From Falsiroseomonas sp051860665 (GTDB taxonomy: Bacteria; Pseudomonadota; Alphaproteobacteria; Acetobacterales; Acetobacteraceae), in contig NZ_JBHYDM010000003.1 of assembly GCF_051860665.1 (NCBI RefSeq), positions 1 to 64,000 of the forward strand: DNA of 64,000 bases. Direction: 5' to 3'. Under the pieces are notes generated by a model, which made no database searches, was not told where the DNA came from, and worked only from the letters and a program-made list of their open reading frames with translations. Below are positions 7,432 to 15,601 of this stretch, one piece after another (positions within the stretch are counted from its first letter, which is position 1; each line of letters opens with the position of its first letter). A program made the position numbers and the translations under genes.

Positions 7432-9207
7432 ATGCCATGTCTGCTGCAAGGAACACTGCGCATTTCCCAGAGCCTCGGCACAGCCCCCCCCGCGCAGGCG
7501 GCGCTTCGCTGGCTGCGCGCGCCCCGCACCGATCGCCCGACGACGCGGCCTGCCCAGATCGAACACGGGCTGGAGGACCGGCCCGGCGCGCTGCAGACCG
7601 CGGGGCTGGTGGCGCAGCAGATCGGCATCCAGTCGATCTACCTGATCCTGCCCGGGCTGGTCGGCGCGCAATTCGGGCTGCTGCCGCTGGATGTGCTGAA
7701 TTTCGTCAGCCTCTCCGTGGCCGCCTTGGCGCTGACCGGGCTGCTGCAGGTGCTGACGCGGGGTCCGATCGGCTCCGGCTATCCCATTGCCGCCATCCCC
7801 TCCCCGGTCTTCGTCGCGGTCTATCTGACCGCCACCTCCTCGGCGAGCCTGGAGATGGTCTCCATCGCCGCGGCGCTGACCGGGCTGGTGGGGATGCTGC
7901 TGGCCGGCACGCTGCGACGGCTGCAGAAGGTGGTGCCGACCGAGGTGGCGGGCGTGGTGGTGCTGCTGATCGGCGTCAGCCTGCTGCCGCGCGCCTTCGC
8001 CTCCACCGGCAGCACGGCGGAGCCGGCGGCGGTGACGGTGGTGACGCTGCTGGCCATGATGGCCGTGGCGCTGTCCGGCGGCCGGCTGGCGCGCTTCGCG
8101 GTGCTGGTCGGCGCGGCGGCGGGGACGGTGATCGCCGTGGCCCATGGAATCGGGCTGAGCGACGGGGCGATGCTGCGCGCGGCCCCCTGGTTCGCGCTGC
8201 CGCGCCCTTCCCTTCCGGCCTTGGCCGGCCTGGATCCGGGCCTGCTGCCGGCCTTCCTGGTCGCGCTCTTCGCCTCCTTCGCCTCCTGGACCGGGGATCT
8301 GGTGGCCTTCCAGCGGGCGGCTGATGGCAGCTGGCGCAGGCCGGATACGGCGCCGATCCGCCGCGGCTTGCTGGCCTATAGCGCCGCCTTCGGCCTTTCC
8401 GCGCTGGCGGGCGCGATGCCGGCGGCCAGTTCCTCGGCCTGCGTCGGCCTGTCCATCGCAACGCGCGTGCTGGCGCGGCGGGTCGCCATCTGGGGCAGCA
8501 TCGCGCTGCTGCTGCTGGCCTGCTGCCCGAAGCTTCTGGCCCTGCTGCTGGAACTGCCGGAGCCGGTGGAAGCGGCCATGCTGCTCTATGTCTGCTGCTT
8601 CATGATCGCCACGGGTTGCCAGCTGATGGGCGCGCGGATGCTGGATGCGCGGCGCACCTTCACCGTGGGGCTCGGCCTGGCGCTCGGCCTGGCGACGCTG
8701 CTGAACGTGCCGGTGCTGGAGCAGCTGCTGCCGCCGATGCTGAAGGCGCCGGTCACCGCCGGCGCGCTGATCGCCATCCTGCTGAACCTGGCCACCGCGC
8801 CGCTGGTGGCGCAGCGCGCCAGCTTCACCATCCGGCCCGGCGCCGGTATGAACCAGGCGCTGCTGGACGAGGTGGAGGCGCTGGGCGGTCGATGGGGCGC
8901 GCGGCGGGAGACGATGAGCCGCATCGGCCATGCGCTGCTGGAGCTGGAGGAGCTGCTGGCCGAGCGCGGCGAGGGTGAGATCCGCGTGCAGGCGGACTAC
9001 GCCACCGACCAGATCCTTGTCAGCGCCGCCTGGGACGGCGCGCCGCTGCCCAAGCCTTCCAGCCGCCCGGACGCCGCCGACCTGGAAGGCAGCGAGGCGG
9101 CGCGGCAGGCCTTTGCGCTATGGCTGGCGACCCGCAATGCGGAGACGGTCGAGCAGCGGGCGCGGCCCGGCGGGGGTGCCGAGCTGCGCCTGACCTTCGC
9201 CGATTGA
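7432..9207 (+). CDS. NCS2-family purine/xanthine-type permease with C-terminal ATPase-like domain
   Basis: About 591 residues from the ATG at 7432 (638 from the in-frame ATG at 7291). NCS2 hallmarks start near residue 44: IEHGLEDRP, then QQIGIQSIYLILPGLV and GPIGSGYPIAAIPSP, with about a dozen hydrophobic segments. In the segment aligned to TM8, the Glu used by characterised xanthine and uracil carriers is replaced: SWTGDLVAF reads where LEAIGD is typical. The last 120 or so residues are soluble and contain MSRIGHALLELEELLAERG followed by strand-like segments, resembling a degenerate RsbW/HATPase fold. It faces the molybdenum hydroxylase gene head-to-tail with no gap. The substrate is unknown; purine-like compounds are the family norm. 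Confidence 0.78.
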   Translation: MPCLLQGTLRISQSLGTAPPAQAALRWLRAPRTDRPTTRPAQIEHGLEDRPGALQTAGLVAQQIGIQSIYLILPGLVGAQFGLLPLDVLNFVSLSVAALALTGLLQVLTRGPIGSGYPIAAIPSPVFVAVYLTATSSASLEMVSIAAALTGLVGMLLAGTLRRLQKVVPTEVAGVVVLLIGVSLLPRAFASTGSTAEPAAVTVVTLLAMMAVALSGGRLARFAVLVGAAAGTVIAVAHGIGLSDGAMLRAAPWFALPRPSLPALAGLDPGLLPAFLVALFASFASWTGDLVAFQRAADGSWRRPDTAPIRRGLLAYSAAFGLSALAGAMPAASSSACVGLSIATRVLARRVAIWGSIALLLLACCPKLLALLLELPEPVEAAMLLYVCCFMIATGCQLMGARMLDARRTFTVGLGLALGLATLLNVPVLEQLLPPMLKAPVTAGALIAILLNLATAPLVAQRASFTIRPGAGMNQALLDEVEALGGRWGARRETMSRIGHALLELEELLAERGEGEIRVQADYATDQILVSAAWDGAPLPKPSSRPDAADLEGSEAARQAFALWLATRNAETVEQRARPGGGAELRLTFAD

Positions 9208-11541
9208 CTACCGCCCCATGGCGCGCCAGACGCGCTCCGGCGTCAGCGGCATGTCGATGTGGTCGAGACCCAGCGCATCGCAGGCCGCAGAGACGATGGC
9301 CGGCGGTGCGCCACAGGCGCCACCTTCGCCGGCGCCCTTCACGCCGAGCTCGTTGATCGGCGTGGGGACGATGTTGAAGCCGATGGCGAGGTCCGGCAGA
9401 TCTCCCGCCCGCGGCATCGCATAGTCCTGGAAGGTGGCGGTCAGGAACTGGCCGGACTCGCTGTCATAGACCGCGTGCTCCAGCACCGCCTGGCCGAGAC
9501 CCTGGGCGATGCCGCCATGCGACTGGCCGTGCACCAGCATGGGGTTGATGACATTGCCCACGTCATCGACCGCGGCGTAGCGGTCCACCGTCAGGACGCC
9601 CGTCTCCGGGTCGATCTCGACCTCCGCCACATGGCAGCCGTTCGGGAAATTGCATTCGGTGCTGCGCTTGTAGAGGATCTGTTCGTCGAGGCCCGGCGCC
9701 TCGCCTTCCGGCGGGGTCTGGGCCGCGGCGGCGACCTGCTTCCAGGTCACCGCGAGATCCGTGCCCGCCACGACGAAGCGGCCGGCCTGCAATTCCACAT
9801 CCGCCACGGCCGCTTCCAGCAGATGCGCCGCGATGCGCTTCGCCTTGGCGAGCACGGCCTCCGAGGCGCGGGAGGTGGCGACGCCGCCCATCTGCGAGGA
9901 GCGGGAGCCGCCGGTGCCGAAACCCTGCTCGACCGTGTCGGTATCGCCCTGCACCAGTTCGATATCGCCGAAGGGAATGCCGAGGCGCGCATGGACGATC
10001 TGCGCGAAGGCCGTCTCGTGCCCCTGGCCGTGGCTGAAGGTGCCGACATGCAGCCGCGCCTTGCCGTCCGCAGACATGTGCAGCCGCGCCCATTCCTGCG
10101 GCTGGCCGCCCGAGGCCTCGATGAAATAGCCAATGCCGCGGCCCCGCTTCTTGCCACGCGCTTCGGACGCCGCACGGCGGGCCGCAAAACCGGTCCAGTC
10201 CGCGAGGTCCAGCGCCATCTGCTGCGTGCCGGCGAAATCGCCGCTGTCCAGCTCATTGCCCACGCAATTGACGTAGGGCATCTGGTCCGCGCGGATGTAG
10301 TTGCGGCGGCGGATCTCGTCCTTCTCCAGGCCAAAGATGCGCGCGCCGACATCCAGCAGGCGCTCCACCGTATAGGCGATCTCGGGCCGGCCGGCGCCGC
10401 GATAGGCGTCCGTCGAATGCGTATTGGTGAAGACGCAATGCACCTGCAGGTTCACCGCCTGCAGGTCATAGACCGTGCCGGCGATGCGGGCGCCGGCGAC
10501 GGTCGGGATGCGCGGGCCGAAATCGAAGAGGTAGGCGCCCATCGCGGCGAAGGTTTCGGTGCGCATGCCGAGCGCCTTGCCATTGGCGTCGAAGGCCATC
10601 TCCGCCTTCGTCACATGATCGCGGCCATGCGGATCGGAGAGGAAGGTTTCCGTCCGGTCGGCACGCCACTTCACCGGCCGCCCCAGCTTCTTCGCGGCCC
10701 AGAGCACCATTGCGGATTCAGGAAAGTTCTTGCCGCGCAGGCCAAAGCCACCGCCGACATCGCCGGAGACGACGCGCAGCTTTTCCATCGGGATCTTGAA
10801 GATGAATTTCGCCAGGGATTCCCGCACGCGGATCACGCCCTGGCTCGGGCTGTGCAGCTCGTAGCGGTCACGCGCCGTGTCGAAGGCGCCGACGGCGACG
10901 CGGGGCTCCATCGGATTGCCGACCAGGCGGTTCTGCACCAGCTCGACCTTGGCGATGGCATGCGCCTTGGCGAAGGCGGCATCCGTTTCCGCGGCGCGGC
11001 CATTCGACCAGGTGACGCAGAGATTGCTGCCGCGCTCCGGCCAGATCACCGGCGCATCCGCATCCAGCGCGCGCGCCGTGTCGGTGATGGAGGGCAGCAT
11101 CTCGTAGTCGATCTCGACCAGCTCCGCCGCATCCATCGCCTGGGCGCGGGTCTCCGCCACGATGGCGACGACGGGGTCACCGACGAAGCGCACGGCCTCC
11201 GTCTGCAGGATGCTGCGCGGCGGGGCAAACAGCGGCGGCGTGCCCTCCATCGAGGGGACCTCCACCATCACCGGGAAGAGGCCGAGCCCGTCCGCTTCAG
11301 CGTCATGCCCCGTCAGCACCAGCAGCACGCCGGGCGCGGCCTTGGCCGCGCTGGTATCGAGGGAGAGGATGCGCGCATGGGCATGCGGCGAACGCAGGAT
11401 GGCGAGATGCGCCTGGCCCGGCAGGTTGATGTCGTCGGTATAGGTGCCGCCGCCGGTCAGCAGGCGGACATCCTCCTTCCGCCGCACGGGCTGGCCGATG
11501 CCGAACTGGTCCTCGGCCGTCTGCGTCACGTTCGCGTCCAT
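9208..11541 (-). CDS. Form-II CoxL/xanthine-dehydrogenase-type molybdenum hydroxylase large subunit
   Basis: 777 residues from the ATG at 11541, preceded by an AGGGGA-containing leader. It starts with the typical IGQPVRRKEDVRLLTGGG and carries the family motifs DVGGGFGLRGK, DAYRGAGRPE (form-II variant, not the AYXCSFR loop of true CO dehydrogenase), GTFSHGQGHETAF and the active-site Glu in GAGEGGACGAPP. Such subunits bind molybdopterin cofactor and hydroxylate heterocycles or aldehydes. It is the last gene of the eleven-gene operon. Its FeS and FAD partner subunits are not adjacent; complete partners occur only in the separate cluster at 37789-41595. The frame remains open upstream, but that region is inside the FAD-oxidoreductase gene. 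Confidence 0.9.
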   Translation of the reverse strand: MDANVTQTAEDQFGIGQPVRRKEDVRLLTGGGTYTDDINLPGQAHLAILRSPHAHARILSLDTSAAKAAPGVLLVLTGHDAEADGLGLFPVMVEVPSMEGTPPLFAPPRSILQTEAVRFVGDPVVAIVAETRAQAMDAAELVEIDYEMLPSITDTARALDADAPVIWPERGSNLCVTWSNGRAAETDAAFAKAHAIAKVELVQNRLVGNPMEPRVAVGAFDTARDRYELHSPSQGVIRVRESLAKFIFKIPMEKLRVVSGDVGGGFGLRGKNFPESAMVLWAAKKLGRPVKWRADRTETFLSDPHGRDHVTKAEMAFDANGKALGMRTETFAAMGAYLFDFGPRIPTVAGARIAGTVYDLQAVNLQVHCVFTNTHSTDAYRGAGRPEIAYTVERLLDVGARIFGLEKDEIRRRNYIRADQMPYVNCVGNELDSGDFAGTQQMALDLADWTGFAARRAASEARGKKRGRGIGYFIEASGGQPQEWARLHMSADGKARLHVGTFSHGQGHETAFAQIVHARLGIPFGDIELVQGDTDTVEQGFGTGGSRSSQMGGVATSRASEAVLAKAKRIAAHLLEAAVADVELQAGRFVVAGTDLAVTWKQVAAAAQTPPEGEAPGLDEQILYKRSTECNFPNGCHVAEVEIDPETGVLTVDRYAAVDDVGNVINPMLVHGQSHGGIAQGLGQAVLEHAVYDSESGQFLTATFQDYAMPRAGDLPDLAIGFNIVPTPINELGVKGAGEGGACGAPPAIVSAACDALGLDHIDMPLTPERVWRAMGR

Positions 11542-11554
11542 CCTGGTTCGTCCC

Positions 11555-12943
11555 CTAGTTTTGGGCGAGCCTCGCTGCCTGTTCCCCGGCGATGCGGCCG
11601 AGGGTGACGGCGGTGAGCAAGCCATTGCCCGACAGATAGCCCGAAGCATCCGGCCCGGATACGCCACAGGCGGCGCCGCCGGCGGCAAAGAGATTCGGCA
11701 CGATCCCGCCGGCGGCAAGACGCACCCGCGCCCGATCATCCACCACCATGCCGCCCTGGCTGTGGAACAGCGCGCCGGTGACGCGCACGGCGCAATAGGG
11801 CGGCGCGAGCTGCGCGACACCGGCCCAGTTGCGCCCAAAACCATCGGTGGCGCCGGCCTGCTTCAGCGCGGCCACCGTCTGCATCTCGGACTCCAGTGGA
11901 AGCTTCGTGATGCGCGCCAGATCCGCGATGCTGTCCGCGCGCAGAACGGCGCCCTGCGCCTCGGCCTGCCGGAAATCCTCGAACTGCCGCGTGATGCCGG
12001 CGATGCGGTTGTCAAAAATGTCCCAGGCGATGTGGTCGGGCTGGCCCATCACGGCGCGGCCGGCCTCGGAATAGCCGCTCGATTCATTCCAGAAGCGCAC
12101 GCCATTCGCATTCACCTGGAAGCCGCCTTCCATGATGACGGCCCAGGAGACCAGGATGCCCTGCGGATGCGCGACCGAACCATGCCCCTGGTGGCCGGTC
12201 ATGTCGCGCAGCTCGGCACCCAGCGCCTCACCCCAGGCCAGCGCCTCGCCCTCATTGCCGGGATGGCCGAAATAGACGGCCCCGGCGAGGTCGGGGATGT
12301 AGCGCGCGACCAGCGCCTTGTTGCCGGCATAGCCGCAGCAGGCCAGCACGATGGCCTTGGCACCGATGCGTTCCAGCGTGCCATCCGGCCGCTCAGCCAC
12401 CAGGCCGCGGATCGCGCCGTGCTGGTCCAGCACCAGCGTGGTGACGCGGGCTTCCGTCAGCAGCGGCACTTCCGCGGCCTCGGCCGCGGTGCGCAGCCGG
12501 TCCACCAGCTCCGCGCCGCTGCGGCTCGGCAGGCCGTGCATGCGACGATGGCTGTGGCCGGGATAGTCGAAGTCATGCACCACGCTGAAATCGAGGCCGT
12601 GGGTATCGGCCAGCCATTCCAGCGTCGGCGCGGCCTCGCGCGCCACGGTGGCAACAGTACCGGGCTCGGCCTCGCCATGCGCCTTGCGCTGGATATCCGC
12701 CGCGAAGGTCTCGGTGTCGTCCGCGATGCCATGCGCGCGCTGGAAGCGCGTGCCGGCGGCGGGGATCAGCCCGGCGGAGAGCGAGGTGCTGCCGCGCGGC
12801 ACCGCATCCCGCTCCAGCACCAGCGGCTCCACCCCCGCGCCGCGGCAGGCGAGCGCCGCGACCAGGCCGGCGGCGCCGGCGCCGATGATGGCAACCGGCA
12901 CCTCGGCATCGAAGACCGGGTCCTGCTCGCGGCTGATGCTCAT
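11555..12943 (-). CDS. FAD-dependent oxidoreductase (fumarate reductase/flavocytochrome-like)
   Basis: A 462-residue FAD_binding_2-type protein. The dinucleotide motif VAIIGAGAAGLVAAL lies near residues 17-31, followed by LERDAVPRGSTSLSAG. The C-terminal FAD contact LFAAGGAACGVSGPDASGY lies near residue 420. Related enzymes reduce or dehydrogenate C=C bonds (fumarate reductases, 3-ketosteroid dehydrogenases). There is no haem motif or transmembrane anchor. Its ATG at 12943 overlaps the stop of the isochorismatase-like gene, and 13 bases separate it from the molybdenum hydroxylase. Within this operon it probably performs one redox step on the imported compound; the substrate cannot be read from the sequence. 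Confidence 0.85.
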   Translation of the reverse strand: MSISREQDPVFDAEVPVAIIGAGAAGLVAALACRGAGVEPLVLERDAVPRGSTSLSAGLIPAAGTRFQRAHGIADDTETFAADIQRKAHGEAEPGTVATVAREAAPTLEWLADTHGLDFSVVHDFDYPGHSHRRMHGLPSRSGAELVDRLRTAAEAAEVPLLTEARVTTLVLDQHGAIRGLVAERPDGTLERIGAKAIVLACCGYAGNKALVARYIPDLAGAVYFGHPGNEGEALAWGEALGAELRDMTGHQGHGSVAHPQGILVSWAVIMEGGFQVNANGVRFWNESSGYSEAGRAVMGQPDHIAWDIFDNRIAGITRQFEDFRQAEAQGAVLRADSIADLARITKLPLESEMQTVAALKQAGATDGFGRNWAGVAQLAPPYCAVRVTGALFHSQGGMVVDDRARVRLAAGGIVPNLFAAGGAACGVSGPDASGYLSGNGLLTAVTLGRIAGEQAARLAQN

Positions 12944-13530
12944 GACAGCTTCGCCAGTTCGGCCGCCACGGTGCTGATCTTCGCCACTGGGCGCAGCGCC
13001 GCGATGGCCGTCTCATGCACCTCGCGGGAGAAGGCGGCGCAGGCATCCTCCAGCACGGTCACGTCGAATTCCCGCACATGCGCGCCGCGCACGGTGGAGG
13101 CCACGCCACCATTGGTGACGATGCCCGCCACCAGCAGTTTGCGCACGCCCGCCTTGCGCAGGATCCATTCCAGGCGGGTCTGGTAGAAGGCGTCGTAGCC
13201 CACCTTCTCCACCGGAAGGTCGGAGGGCGCGAGTTCCTCCACCACCGCATGGCCCCAGCTGCCCTGCACGAAATCCCCCTTCTTCAGGAAGGGCCGCAGA
13301 TGGCGCAGATGCGGGTCGATGAAGGGCTCGCCGCCCTTCCCGGTGAACAGGGTGAAGTGGGTGGAGGCGATCCAGCCGCCCTTCTCCCGCACCTTGTCCG
13401 CCAGCGGCTTCAGCCGCGCCGGAATGGCGGCGATCTCCGCCGCCCCCTGCCCGGCCCTTCCATAGGCGCCATCGGGATGGATGAAGTCGTTCTGCAGGTC
13501 GCAGAGCAGCAGCGCGGTATCGCTCAGCAC
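12940..13530 (-). CDS. Isochorismatase-like cysteine hydrolase family protein lacking the catalytic Cys
   Basis: 196 residues from a GTG start. The fold signature is clear: D11 in LLLCDLQNDF and K109 in VEKVGYDAFYQT match two members of the D-K-C triad. The third position, normally Cys in a GxxTxxCVxxTxR block, is Gly142 in AGIVTNGGVASTVRG. Family members hydrolyse N-carbamoyl amines, amides or isochorismate, often at the ends of hydantoin, uracil or nicotinate pathways. Here it follows HyuA by 4 bases and overlaps the FAD oxidoreductase gene. The missing nucleophile means either a non-hydrolytic role or an altered mechanism. Confidence 0.82.
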   Translation of the reverse strand: MLSDTALLLCDLQNDFIHPDGAYGRAGQGAAEIAAIPARLKPLADKVREKGGWIASTHFTLFTGKGGEPFIDPHLRHLRPFLKKGDFVQGSWGHAVVEELAPSDLPVEKVGYDAFYQTRLEWILRKAGVRKLLVAGIVTNGGVASTVRGAHVREFDVTVLEDACAAFSREVHETAIAALRPVAKISTVAAELAKLS

Positions 13531-13534
13531 GGCG

Positions 13535-15601
13535 TCACTCCCGCTCGATGATCAGATTGCCGTAGCCGTCGACGCGCGCGACCAGATCCGGGTCCACCAC
13601 CACCGTGGCATCGCCCTGTTCCAGGATGGCGGGACCATGCACCCGCGCGCCTTCCGGCAGGTCCAGGCGCGACCAGACATTCGCCGTGTGCCAGGCACCG
13701 TCGAACCACACCTGGCGCACGCCACGCGCGGCACCCTCCACCGTCGCATCCCTGGGCGGCGCCAGCGCCTTCAGGTCGAAGTCCGGCCGCACGCCGATGG
13801 CCGCCGTGCGCAGGGAGACGATGCGGATGGGCAGGCCCGGCAGCAGCCGGCTGAAGGCGGTCTGGTAGGCGGCCTCGAAGGCGGTGCGGATGATCGCCTC
13901 CGACACGCCGGTGGTGCCGTCGATGACATGAACGGGCACCGGCACGCCCACCGTATGGGTCTGGCCGGCATAGTGCATGTCGAGCTCGAAGCGGATTTCC
14001 GTGCGCGTCACCGGCAGGCCGGCGCCATCCACCACGGCGCGCGCGGCGGTGGCTTCCTCCACCATGCGCGCATCCAGCGCGGCGGCGTCGATGCCATCCA
14101 GGTTCAGGTTCAGCGTGCGCACCTGGTCGTGCCGCACATCGGCGATGACGCAGCCGATGGCCGAGGTCACGCCCGGGAAGCGCGGCACCAGCGCGGCGCG
14201 CAGCCCGACCTCCTTGATAAGTGCGCCGACATGCAGCGCGCCGCCGCCACCGAAAGGCAGCGCCACGAATTTTTGCGGATCATGACCGCGTTCGATCGAG
14301 ACAAGACGGATGGCGCCGGCCATCTTCGCATTGGCCAGCCGAACGATGGCCTCCGCGGCCTGCATCGGATCGAGGCCGAGCGGATTGCCGACATGCTCGG
14401 CAATCGCCGCCTTCGCACCCTCCACATCCAGCCGCGCCAGCGCGCCGCCGATGGGCTTGTCCGCATTGATGCGGCCGAGCACGACATTCGCATCCGTCAG
14501 CGTCGGCCGCGTATTGCCCTGGCCGTAGCAGACCGGGCCCGGCCGGCTGCCGGCGGATTCCGGCCCGACCTGCAGCAGCCCGCCGCGATCGACATGCGCG
14601 ATGGAGCCGCCGCCGGCGCCGATGGTCGTGATCTCGATCATCGGGCTGCGGATCACCAGGCCGAAGTCGATGGTGGCCTGCGCCGCCAACTCCATCCGCC
14701 CGCGGCTGACCAGCGAGACGTCGAAGCTGGTGCCGCCGAGGTCGCAGGTGATGGCGTTCTCGAAACCCGCCGCCTTGGCGATGGCCGCCGCGGCGATCAC
14801 GCCCGCCGCGGGGCCGGACAGCGCGGTGCGCACCGGCACGCTGCGCGCGGTCGCGGTGGACATGATGCCGCCATTCGACTGCACGATGTGGAAGCGGCCG
14901 CCGAAACCATCCTCGGACAGCGCCGATTCCAGCTTGCCGAGATAGCTGGCGACAACAGGCTGCAGATAGGCGTTCAGCGCGGTGGTGGAGGCGCGTTCGA
15001 ATTCACGGATCTCAGGCAGGATTTCCGCGGAGACGGAGACATGCGGATTCGGCCAGATGGCGCGCACGGCCGCCGCCGCCGCACGCTCATTCGCCGCATT
15101 GGCGTAGGAGTTGATGAAGATGATGGCGCAGGCCTCGGCGCCGCGCGCCAGCAATTCGCGCGCGACAGCAGCGACCTCCTCCGCCTGCACCGGCGTGTGG
15201 ATGGTGCCATCGGCCAGCACGCGCTCCGCCACTTCCAGCCGCATGTCGCGATCCGTCACCGGCAGGAAGTCGCCCCACAGGCCCCAGGTGTGGCGACGAT
15301 CGCGCCGGCGCATCTCCAGCACATCCCGGAAACCGGCGGTGGTGATGACGCCGAGCTTGCAGCCCTTGCGTTCCAGCAGCGCGTTGGTGCCGACCGTCGT
15401 GCCATGCACGATCGCCTCGAAGCCCGCGGGGCCGCCGAGCTTGCGCAGGCCGGACATGAAGCCCACCGCCTCGTCGCCGCGATTGGACGGAACCTTCTCC
15501 GTGCGGAAGGTGCCCTTCGCCGGGTCGAAGAGGAACAGGTCGGTGAAAGTGCCACCGACATCGACGCCCACGATCGGGCCGCCCTTGGTCTCGCCGCTCA
15601 T
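13535..15601 (-). CDS. hyuA: Hydantoinase/oxoprolinase subunit A (HyuA type)
   Basis: 688 residues, normal for HyuA. It opens with the ATP-binding VGVDVGGTFTDLFLFD, then HGTTVGTNALLERKG and, centrally, CDLGGTSFDVSLV, the acetate-kinase-like nucleotide fold of hydantoinase/oxoprolinase and acetone carboxylase beta subunits. With HyuB it makes an ATP-dependent ring-opening or carboxylating complex acting on hydantoins, 5-oxoproline or related lactams. Its ATG overlaps the HyuB stop (ATGA), giving coupled translation of the two subunits. Operon context with an ABC importer and oxidoreductases points to catabolism of an imported cyclic amide, rather than to the glutathione cycle. Confidence 0.92.
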   Translation of the reverse strand: MSGETKGGPIVGVDVGGTFTDLFLFDPAKGTFRTEKVPSNRGDEAVGFMSGLRKLGGPAGFEAIVHGTTVGTNALLERKGCKLGVITTAGFRDVLEMRRRDRRHTWGLWGDFLPVTDRDMRLEVAERVLADGTIHTPVQAEEVAAVARELLARGAEACAIIFINSYANAANERAAAAAVRAIWPNPHVSVSAEILPEIREFERASTTALNAYLQPVVASYLGKLESALSEDGFGGRFHIVQSNGGIMSTATARSVPVRTALSGPAAGVIAAAAIAKAAGFENAITCDLGGTSFDVSLVSRGRMELAAQATIDFGLVIRSPMIEITTIGAGGGSIAHVDRGGLLQVGPESAGSRPGPVCYGQGNTRPTLTDANVVLGRINADKPIGGALARLDVEGAKAAIAEHVGNPLGLDPMQAAEAIVRLANAKMAGAIRLVSIERGHDPQKFVALPFGGGGALHVGALIKEVGLRAALVPRFPGVTSAIGCVIADVRHDQVRTLNLNLDGIDAAALDARMVEEATAARAVVDGAGLPVTRTEIRFELDMHYAGQTHTVGVPVPVHVIDGTTGVSEAIIRTAFEAAYQTAFSRLLPGLPIRIVSLRTAAIGVRPDFDLKALAPPRDATVEGAARGVRQVWFDGAWHTANVWSRLDLPEGARVHGPAILEQGDATVVVDPDLVARVDGYGNLIIERE

